64,000 bases of DNA from AP-15 sp963712825 (GTDB lineage: Bacteria > Pseudomonadota > Alphaproteobacteria > ATCC43930 > CGMCC-115725). Below, piece after piece: positions 48,023-55,900 of the stretch. The notes beneath the pieces are model-generated. The model made no database searches and was not told the DNA's origin. It saw nothing but the letters and a program-made list of their open reading frames with translations. Each line of letters starts with the position of its first letter. Position 1 is the first letter of the stretch. The translations under genes and the position numbers were made by a program. The stretch spans positions 35,776 through 99,775 of the forward strand of contig CAVQJP010000012.1 in assembly GCA_963712825.1 (NCBI GenBank). Reading direction: 5' to 3'.

Positions 48023-48931
48023 TCAGCGGTTGATCGCCTGCCGCGCCAGGCTGTTGTCGACACAGTCTGCAAAAGCGACACAGCGGGTGACGAAGCCGCT
48101 CGACATCAGGCCGCGGCGCAACCGCTCAAAACCGGCCTCGGGCAGAACCGGGTCGCCGCCCCACACGCCCTGCGCCTGGTAGCGGGCCAACGCCCCGGTC
48201 AGCACATCGCGGCCGAGCGCCGGGAAATAGGATGCGATCGCCGCGGCGATCGTCGACGCCGGATTGGCGTGCAGCCAAATTTGGGTGCGACGGATCGCGC
48301 GCACCATCGCCAGCAGCGGCTTGGCGTCACGCGCCAGCCGGTCGCGGGTCGTCACAAACGCCGTGTAGGTGGTGCGCCCGCGGCTGCTGGCGGCATGCCA
48401 CAGATGCCCGCGCCCACTGGCCAGCGCCTCTTCAACGACGGGCTCGAACAATTGCACGGCGTCGAGCGCGCCCGCACGCAATGCCGCGAGGTTCTCGGCC
48501 ATGCTGCGGTCGCCGATGCGGTCGAGCCGGTCGGGGTCGAGACCGGCCTCGCGCAAATCCTGCTGCAGGCAGAGCCATGGGGTCGGCACCTCGCTGACCG
48601 TGGCAAACCGCATCCGCGCCAGATCGGCAAGGCTGAACCCGGGATTGGGATCGCGGCCGACAAGCGAAAACGGGTCGCGGCACACGATCTCGGCAAAGCA
48701 GACGAGCGGCGAGTTCGGATTGGCGTCATGGTGCTTGATGACCCGCATCGGCCCGGCCCACATCACGTCGGCCATGCCGTCGATCAGCGCCGCTTCGGCC
48801 CGCCCGGCGCCGGGCGACGGCAGCAGGTCGACCTCCAGCCCCTCGGCGCCATAGGCTCCGGTCGCATGCGCCGCGTAGAACGGCGCGTACAGCAGAAAGC
48901 GGTAATTCTCGTAAAGCCGCAGCCGCATCAT
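48023..48931 (-). CDS. NMT1/THI5-like substrate-binding protein without signal peptide
   Basis: A 302-residue periplasmic-binding-protein fold of the THI5/SsuA type. It has LLYAPFYAAHATGAYGAEGLEVDLLPSPGAGRAEAALIDGMADVMWAGPMRVI, FATVSEVPTPWLCLQQDLREAGLDP, NLAALRAGALDAVQLFEPVVE and SRGRTTYTAFVTTRDRLA. No N-terminal hydrophobic signal is seen: the start MMRLRLYENYRF leads straight into the first strand. It may be cytoplasmic, as for THI5-like enzymes, or have lost its leader. GTGGAGA precedes ATG 48931. It lies downstream of a CoA-transferase on the same strand; no ABC permease or ATPase is nearby. Confidence 0.82.
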   Translation of the reverse strand: MMRLRLYENYRFLLYAPFYAAHATGAYGAEGLEVDLLPSPGAGRAEAALIDGMADVMWAGPMRVIKHHDANPNSPLVCFAEIVCRDPFSLVGRDPNPGFSLADLARMRFATVSEVPTPWLCLQQDLREAGLDPDRLDRIGDRSMAENLAALRAGALDAVQLFEPVVEEALASGRGHLWHAASSRGRTTYTAFVTTRDRLARDAKPLLAMVRAIRRTQIWLHANPASTIAAAIASYFPALGRDVLTGALARYQAQGVWGGDPVLPEAGFERLRRGLMSSGFVTRCVAFADCVDNSLARQAINR

Positions 48932-48992
48932 TCTCCACGCCCCAACAGCCCTTTCACCCGCATCGCCCGCGATCGCAGTCCGGGGGTCGGCA

Positions 48993-49017
48993 CCCTCTCC
49001 CGGATTCCGGGAGAGGG
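48993..49017. repeat. Perfect 11-bp hairpin
   Basis: CCCTCTCCCGG-ATT-CCGGGAGAGGG is a perfect inverted repeat with a three-base loop, between the CoA-transferase stop and the next gene. It is a common dispersed genomic palindrome. It could act in attenuation between the two genes, but no T-run follows on the minus strand. Confidence 0.6.
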
Positions 49018-49068
49018 GGAACCCGTCACGACCGCGGCCGATGCGTGAGGGCGGCGCCTCTCGAAACG

Positions 49069-50295
49069 TCAGAGCACGCCCTCTTTGCGCAACCCCTCGA
49101 TGTCGGCGGCGCCGATGCCGAGCCAGTTGTGCAAGACCTCGGCGCTGTCCGCCCCGAGCGCCGGCGACCCCTTGAGCCGCACGGTCTTGCCGTCGACCCG
49201 CACCGGCCAGGTCGCCATCTTGTAGTCGCCATTGTGGTGGTGCACGGTCTGCAGCAGGCCGCGCTCCTCGAAGGTCGGCTCGTTCTGCAATTCCATCGTG
49301 TCGAACACCGCACCCGACGGCACGCCGACCGCGATCAGCTTTTCCATCGCCTCGCGCTTGTCGTGCTGGCGGGTCCATTCGCCGATGATCGCGTCCAATT
49401 CCTTTTCGTGTCTGACGCGCACGTCGCCGGTCGCAAAACGCGGGTCCTCGATCAAATCCTCGCGTCCGATCAATTTCATCAGCCGCGACCAGTGCTCGGG
49501 GTTGGCCCGGCTGGTGGTCAGGTAGACATAGTCGTTGAGGCCGCCGCCCTTGGCCGGATAGAGCCCCGAGGGCGCATTGTTGCCGCCGCCCGATTTGGCG
49601 CCATTGCGCCGCGCCGGCTTGCCGGTGCGCGCCATCGTCGCAAAGCAGGTGCGCATGTAATGGATCATCGCGTCCTGCATCGCCAATTGCAGCCGGCGGC
49701 CCTGGCCGGTGCGGTTGCGCTCGTGCAATGCGCCCAAAATCGTCGCCGCCATCAGCATGCCGGTGCCGGTGTCGCCAAACGACAGGCCGGGCTTGACCGG
49801 CGGGCGGTCGGGCTCGCCGGTGACGCTGATCGGACCGCCGGCGGCCTGTGCTATCATGTCGAAGGCGAGGCCTTTTTCATGCGGGCTGCCCGACCCGAAC
49901 CCTTTGATCTGGCAGTAGATGATGCCGGGGTTGATCTTCTTGACCAACTCGTAGTCGAGCCCCAGGCGCTCGATCGTGCCGGGCGCCATGTTCTCGGCGG
50001 TGACGTCGGCCTTTTTGAGCATGTCCTTGACGATCTGGAGGCCGCGCTCCGACTTCAGATTGATCGCCAGCGACTTCTTGTTGACGTTGAACTGGTGGAA
50101 GTACCACGGGTCGTCGTCGGGCTTGCCGGGGCGCAGCCGCCGGCCGGGGTCGCCCCGCCCCGGGTTCTCGATCTTCACGACCTCGGCGCCGAACCAGGCC
50201 AAGACCTCGGTGCAGGTCGTGCCCGCCTCGAACTGGGTGAAATCGACCACCTTGACGCCCTGCAGAAAGTTCATGTCCTGGGTCACGTCGCTCAT
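49069..50295 (-). CDS. CaiB/BaiF family III CoA-transferase
   Basis: A 408-residue single-domain family III CoA-transferase. The first motif is GVKVVDFTQFEAGTTCTEVLAWFGAEVVKIENPGRGDPGR, then NVNKKSLAINLKSERG, ENMAPGTIERLGLDYE, and GLAFDMIAQAAGGP with the catalytic Asp146. The small domain and C-terminal tail (NWLGIGAADIEGLRKEGVL) are complete. The start ATG 50295 is favoured over ATG 50301, as GGAGGA lies six bases before it and abuts the other. The acid substrate is unknown (formyl-, succinyl- or dicarboxylyl-CoA types share these motifs). It may be transcribed together with the downstream binding protein. Confidence 0.94.
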   Translation of the reverse strand: MSDVTQDMNFLQGVKVVDFTQFEAGTTCTEVLAWFGAEVVKIENPGRGDPGRRLRPGKPDDDPWYFHQFNVNKKSLAINLKSERGLQIVKDMLKKADVTAENMAPGTIERLGLDYELVKKINPGIIYCQIKGFGSGSPHEKGLAFDMIAQAAGGPISVTGEPDRPPVKPGLSFGDTGTGMLMAATILGALHERNRTGQGRRLQLAMQDAMIHYMRTCFATMARTGKPARRNGAKSGGGNNAPSGLYPAKGGGLNDYVYLTTSRANPEHWSRLMKLIGREDLIEDPRFATGDVRVRHEKELDAIIGEWTRQHDKREAMEKLIAVGVPSGAVFDTMELQNEPTFEERGLLQTVHHHNGDYKMATWPVRVDGKTVRLKGSPALGADSAEVLHNWLGIGAADIEGLRKEGVL

Positions 50296-50531
50296 CGCCA
50301 TTCCTCCCGTCGCGCGCAAATGCTCGCCCGCAGCCTGCGCCTTTCGTCCCCCCGCCGCAACGCCTTCCCACTGTTTCCATCCCGTCAAGGTCAGGCCGCA
50401 CCGCGTTCGACCGATAATCTGGATTACACCACGGAGGAACCCCGGATGCGCCGAGGGGTTGCTCTGAAGCACCCCGACATCTTTGCCACCGAGGTACGGC
50501 TGGATCTCGCATTTTGGGGCCTCTTGTATGT

Positions 50532-51503
50532 TTATGAAAATACCTCTTCTATGGAAAATGCAGTGCTCACGATATCTTGGCAAAGACGCAATGTCAGTTT
50601 CTTCCAAAGTACGTCCATAGTTAGCTCTGGGTACTGTCCGGCAAATATCGTATGGACGATTGTCACCCATCCTTCTAATTCTTCTTCTTGAGTCCTGAGC
50701 GTATTAATTCCAAACTTTTCAGATATATAACGTCTCTTTTGCTCAGAAAGCGCTGGCATATCATAGTGATACTTGCCAATCTGGAAGGTCGGTTTAGTAT
50801 ATTTGTATCTCCCCAATCGAACGTATCGCGTAGCGCCACATATAGATTCACCCTCCCATGGAAGGAAATTTGGGAAATCATGTCTATAAATTATCGCCAG
50901 ATGCCCTATACTAAATCCTGACATATAGGCGTCACTTAGCGCTCCTGACGCCGGAACGCGAATGCCGATAAGAGAAAAATTGTGCAAAACACGTTCCCCG
51001 TCTGCGATACCTGCCCATCTCGGATCCTTCGCGAAGGAAACGGCGAACGGTGTGAGATCTAGTTTGCCAAATGCTGCCCTCAACGCGGGGGGAACCGGCA
51101 ATGCGTCATCAGCGATACGGCATCCTAGTTGCTTCATAAAATATTGCAAAAGATATATAACATGCTTGCGGTAATTTTTCCCATATATTGCGCGAAAATC
51201 CATAATTTCCATGTTTAAAATTTTAGTCTCCTGCTTAAAAAGCCAATCCGAAAAGCGCTCATATGCAAGAACTAATGGTTGTGACTTGGTTGTATTGCAA
51301 TCTTTGCAGAGCACTTTCCCAAATTTAACGAGTGTACTTTTTGGCCCTTGAAGCGGTTTGTAGCTACTTTCCGTGACGAAAAGGGGTCGTACGTCTAACC
51401 AGCCAGCGGTGACGCGTGATACATCAGTCCGCTTGAACTTGTGCTCTCGGCTGTCGGCTACACGTTCGTTGCACATCCAGCACAGGCGGGGCTGCAAACT
51501 CAC
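50532..51503 (-). CDS. AT-rich orphan gene, HNH-like zinc-finger protein
   Basis: A 323-residue protein with sharply lower GC content and codon use (many ATA, TTA, AAA, TAT codons) than all neighbours, which suggests recent transfer. The N-terminus holds a split zinc-ribbon/treble-clef: Cys8-x2-Cys11 (LCWMCNERVADSREHKFK, with Glu20-His21) and Cys66-x2-Cys69-Asn70 (VLCKDCNTTKSQP). That is the layout of HNH endonucleases, although the final histidine is not obvious. The remainder (YRKHVIYLLQYFMKQLGC, GFSIGHLAIIYRHDFPNFLPWEGES) matches no family I know. The GTG start at 51503 has GGAGG six bases upstream. No phage or methylase gene is next to it. Nuclease activity is a guess. Confidence 0.75.
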   Translation of the reverse strand: MSLQPRLCWMCNERVADSREHKFKRTDVSRVTAGWLDVRPLFVTESSYKPLQGPKSTLVKFGKVLCKDCNTTKSQPLVLAYERFSDWLFKQETKILNMEIMDFRAIYGKNYRKHVIYLLQYFMKQLGCRIADDALPVPPALRAAFGKLDLTPFAVSFAKDPRWAGIADGERVLHNFSLIGIRVPASGALSDAYMSGFSIGHLAIIYRHDFPNFLPWEGESICGATRYVRLGRYKYTKPTFQIGKYHYDMPALSEQKRRYISEKFGINTLRTQEEELEGWVTIVHTIFAGQYPELTMDVLWKKLTLRLCQDIVSTAFSIEEVFS

Positions 51504-51572
51504 CGATTACCTCCAAATCAGCCTCTGCATCGAACTACCGCATCTTTCGCTTTAAAGCTCAAAGGAGCAAGC

Positions 51573-51705
51573 GTAGGGCGGATGCAATCCGCCTCCTTCG
51601 GGGTTGGTGTACAGGCCGTGTAGTGAAATGGCCCGCCCATGCCGTCCGTGCCGAAACGGCCCGCGCGTCGAAAATCGCCCGGATGGCGGATTGCATCCGC
51701 CCTAC
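51573..51705. repeat. ~130-bp element with inverted palindromic ends (copy 1)
   Basis: The element starts with GTAGGGCGGATGCAATCCGCC and ends with GGCGGATTGCATCCGCCCTAC, the inverted copy. About 90 bases lie between, with CCGTCCGTGCCGAAACGG inside. The right end reaches into the HAD hydrolase gene and supplies its TAG stop codon. Same structure at 52539 and 60916. Confidence 0.8.
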
Positions 51706-52385
51706 GCCGAAGCGATAGGTCCGCGCAAGGCGGCCAGGTCAACGCCGAGCAGGTCGGCGATGCGCTCGACGGTCAGATCCGGCGCCGGGTACGAGGCGAT
51801 GTCGGGCGCGTGGGCGTACTGGCCTTGACGCGGAAGGACCGTCGTCACCCGGTCGCCCCAGATCTTTTTGACCGACGCCAGAATTCGCGGCTTGTCGTCG
51901 ACCAATACGTAATGCTCGGCCGGGTAGCGCTGGGCCACGTCGTCGAGCTCTTCCTCCTTGTGGATGTAGATCAGCACGTGGCCCTCGACGGCCTCGAAGA
52001 TCCCGGAGCGCTCGACCTTGCGCGGCTGAAAGACGACATCGCCGTCGGAGAGAATGACCGTCGGTCCCCACTCCCGGAACCGCTCCAATACGTCGAGCGA
52101 TCCGGGGTAGAGGCGATTGGCGAACGGGTAGTCCACCAGCCACGACGACATCGTCAGCAGGTGGATGTCCTTTGGGTGCTCGACCCGGTAGCGCTGCAAT
52201 GCCCCCAGATAATCGCGGTAGCCGAGCTCGGTAAACAGATCTTCGAGGATCGCCCAGTAGCGGTCGCGGCAGGCGGCACCAAACTCGCGTTCGAGATGGC
52301 GCTTCAAGTCGCTCTGGATACGGTCGTTGTCGATGAGGGTGTTGTCGACGTCGACCAGGAAAACCGTCGGGGAAGGCGTCATCAT
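51702..52385 (-). CDS. HAD-family hydrolase
   Basis: A 227-residue haloacid dehalogenase-like phosphohydrolase. Motif I is FLVDVDNTLIDND (nucleophile Asp and +2 Asp), motif II LSDGD (threonine replaced by serine), motif III lysine in PRKVERSGIF, motif IV YVLVDDKPRIL. An alpha-helical cap (residues 20-105) lies between motifs I and II, so it is a C1-type HAD. Substrate unknown. The ATG at 52385 is directly followed by another ATG; no clear ribosome site. The stop codon lies inside an interspersed repeat, which hints that the element landed at the gene end and may have changed the C-terminus. Confidence 0.88.
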   Translation of the reverse strand: MMTPSPTVFLVDVDNTLIDNDRIQSDLKRHLEREFGAACRDRYWAILEDLFTELGYRDYLGALQRYRVEHPKDIHLLTMSSWLVDYPFANRLYPGSLDVLERFREWGPTVILSDGDVVFQPRKVERSGIFEAVEGHVLIYIHKEEELDDVAQRYPAEHYVLVDDKPRILASVKKIWGDRVTTVLPRQGQYAHAPDIASYPAPDLTVERIADLLGVDLAALRGPIASA

Positions 52386-52956
52386 TGAGCAGCCACGAAT
52401 TTGGGGGTTCCGCAGGTTGCGGCTTGTCCAACACCGGCTTCGGCGCCGATCATCGTGTATAGCGCTTCGCTTCGATCGCCGCCATGCCTCGGCCGTCGGG
52501 ACTGGCGAATTCGGCTTCTTAGGGTTGCAGCAGGCGCCGGGCGGATGCAATCCGCCTCCTTAGCGTCTCGGTACTGGTCCCACGATGAAGCCGCACGCTA
52601 GAGCCGTCTCGCCGAAAAAACGGTTCGCGCACCAATAATTACCCTGGCGGATTGCATCCGCTCTACGCTCACCGGGTCACGTCGCTTATCACTGGTTCCT
52701 CCAGTCGCGCGCAAATTCGGCCCTCGGCCTACGCCTTCCCACTCCCACCGCGACGCTTTCCCGGGCCCCCTCATGCCGGAGTGCCGGGGCGAAGCCCGCC
52801 ACGCCGAGCAAGCTCCTGCTGTGGGATACGTGCGGGTTTACCGCAACAGCTGACGAATGTTTGACGCTACCTGCGGACGAAAATCGCCGAGTTTATTGAC
52901 GCTATGTGCTATATGGCACCCGAGCAATCGGGGCGGTCCGGCCGGAGGAGAACGAC
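52386..52956. other. 570-bp intergenic region upstream of the autotransporter
   Basis: The region holds repeat copy 2 (52539-52665), a stretch without recognisable gene, and then the likely autotransporter promoter. The nine-base word TTGACGCTA occurs at 52861 and again at 52896, 35 bases apart; one may be a -35 element or both may be a regulator site. The GGAGGAG ribosome site is at 52944. No protein-coding content recognised. Confidence 0.45.
52539..52665. repeat. ~130-bp element with inverted palindromic ends (copy 2)
   Basis: Left end GGGCGGATGCAATCCGCC, right end GGCGGATTGCATCCGCTCTAC, with an interior of about 90 bases that includes CCGTCTCGCCGAAAAAACGG. The interior is mostly different from copy 1 but keeps the small inner hairpin. 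It lies between the divergent HAD and autotransporter genes. Confidence 0.78.
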
Positions 52957-55900
52957 ATGGCCAGTTTCACTCGTTCAAACCGGCGGGCCGGGCGTGCGCG
53001 CCTGCGCAAGCGAGCGCGGTTCCGCGATGTCGTGATTTTGCGGGTCATCTTGGCGGCGGCGGCGTTGTGCGCAGCCGCGCCGACCACCGTTCAGGCCGGC
53101 CCCGATCCGTGCACGGGGGTCGGGACCGTCACCTGCTCGGGCAACCAGTCTGCCGGCGTCGAAAATCCGCCGCCGGGAACCACCGTGCTCGACGTCAATT
53201 CGCTTTCCGGCAACATCGCCCCGCCGGCCGCAAGCGGGCAGCCCGGAATCTTGTTTTTTGGCGCCGGCAACATAACGCTGAACAGCGCGACGGGTCCTTT
53301 CGGGATAATTTCGTCCGGAGATTTTGTCGACGGCATCGTTGTTGCCACCGACGGGGCAATCAAGGCAACCAGCTCGGGCAACATTTCCATTAATGGCCTC
53401 TTTGCCAATGGCATAAACGCGCTCTCGTTTGCCGCCGGAGCAATCAACGTCACATCGTCGAGCAACATTTCCCTCGCGAACGGCGGGAACGGCATCCTCG
53501 CCTACAGCGACGGCAGCGTCGCCATCACGTCTTCGGGCATAATAGCCGTGGCGGGTGACGGCACCGGGATCAATGCAACTGCCGGAAGCTATGTCACCGT
53601 AAACTCGTCAGGCCCCATTTCCATGACGGGCGGCGGCGACGCGATCGACATTTCCGACATTGGCGGACCGACTGGCGGCGGCGGGGTCACCGTGACTACG
53701 TCGGGCGCCATATCCCTGGCGGGCAATTCCGCCATCGCGATCAACGCCTACTCCGAGGAGACCGACCCGGTCAGCGTCGCGTCGTCGAGCAATATTTCTC
53801 TCGCTGATGGCGGCAGCGGCATCGTTGGTTTCAGTGACGGCGCGGTCAGTGTGAATTCCTCGGGCGCGATTTCCGTAGCGGGCAGCTTGGGCGGCGCCGG
53901 GATCGTCGCCGCTTCGGGGGGCGTCGGCACCGCGGCCGTCACGTCGTCAGGCGGCGTCGCGATCGAGGGCGACGGCGCCGCGATTGTTGCTTTCTCCGTT
54001 GGCGGGAGCGCCAACGTCGTGTCGTCCGCGAATATATCTATCGGCGGCAGCGGCATCGGGATCAGCGCATTTGGCTTGGCCGGAGCTGCCGTGAGCTCGT
54101 CAGCCGGCGTCTCCATCGGGGGCGACGGCAACGCGATCAATGCCCTCTCAGTCGACGGCGCCGCCGAAGTCACGTCGTCGGGCAGGGTCTCGATTGGGGG
54201 CGACGGCGCCGCGATTGCCGCTGCGTCTGCAGGTGGGGCCGCCTATGTCAAATCCTCGGGGAACATATCGGTCGGCGGCAGCGGCACCGGCATCGCCGCC
54301 CAGGGGGACATCGCCCAGGTCAACTCGTCAGGCGACATAGCCATTGCGAAGGGCGGCCAGGGCATCGCTGCGTCGGGCGCGAACGGCGCCGCGGTCAACT
54401 CGTCGGGCGCGATCGCGCTTGGCGGCGACGGCGACGCGATCGACGCTGCTTCGACGGCCGGCGCCGCCAACGTCACCTCCTCGGGCAATATCGCGATTGG
54501 CGGCACCGGCATCGGCGTCAACGTCGAGGGCAACACCGCCCAGGTCACCTCGTCGGGCACCATCTCGGTCGCGAAGGGCGGCCCGGGCATCGCGGCATCC
54601 GGGGCGAGCGGGGCTGCCGTCAACTCGTCGGGCAGCGTCTCCATCGGGGGCGACGGCGACGCGATCGACGCTGTTTCCAAGACCGGCGCCGCCGACGTCA
54701 CCTCCTCGGGCGATATCCTGATCGGTGGCGCCGGCAGCGGGGTCAACGCCAACGGCGACACCGCCCGGGTCAACTCGTCCGGCGACATCTCCGTTACTCG
54801 GGGTGGCAAGGGAATCAGTGCTTTCGGCGCGAGCGGGGCTGCCGTCAGCTCGTCGGGCGCGATATCAATTGGCGGCAGCGGCGACGCGATCGACGCTTCT
54901 TCGGCGGGTGGCGCCGCCAACGTCACGTCCTCCGGCGAGATCTCGGTTAGAGGCACCGGCATTGGCGTCAATGCTCAGGGAAATCTCGTCCAGGTCAACT
55001 CGTCGGGCGCCATCTCCGTTGCAAACGGCGGCACCGGGATCAGCGCATCCGGCGCGAATGGGGCAACCGTTGTCTCGTCGGGCGCGATATCGCTTGGCGG
55101 CAATGGCGACGCGATCGACGCGGTTTCCAAGACCGGCGCCGCCGACGTCACCTCCTCGGGTAATATTTTGGTTGGCGCCACTGGCATTGGCATCAATGCC
55201 CAGGGAAATCTCGTCCAGGTCAACTCGTCGGGCGCCATCTCCGTTGCAAACGGCGGCACGGGAATCAGCGCATCCGGCGCGAACGGGGCAACCGTCGGCT
55301 CGTCGGGCGCGATATCGCTTGGCGGCAACGGCGAGGCGATCGACGCTGCTTCCGCGGCTGGCGCCGCCCATGTCGCTTCGTCGGGCAACATCTCCATAGC
55401 CGGCAGCGGCACCGGAATTTCGGCCGTTGGCGGAACTGCCGGCACTGTGGTTGCGTCGGGCAACATATCCATAGCCGGCAGCGGCACCGGGATCTCGGCC
55501 GTTGGCGGAACTGCGGGCACTGTGGTTGCTTCGGGCAACATATCCATAGGGGGCGTCGGCACCGGGATCAGCGCCGGCGGAGGCGCGGTCGACATCAAAT
55601 CCTCGGGTGACGTGACGGCGCCCGGCAACGACTCCGTCGGGATTGGGGCCTCGGCGTCGGGACATGACATCGCCGTCAAGATCGCCGGCGGAACCATCAC
55701 CGGCGGCTCCGGAACCGGCGCGGGGGTCGTTCTGGCCGGAGGCGCCGACAACACCCTGACAAATTTTGGAACGATCACGACGTCGCCGGGTCTTGCCGGA
55801 ACCGCGATCCTGGGCAGGCCGATCCCCGGCGTTACGTCGGTTTCCCCCGCTGTCGTCGGCAACAACACGGTCAACAATTCCGGCGACATTACCGGCAACG

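Noticed and set aside
48993..49017. Perfect hairpin as an intrinsic terminator
   Set aside because: No T-run follows on either strand, and the same palindrome type is a dispersed repeat in many genomes.
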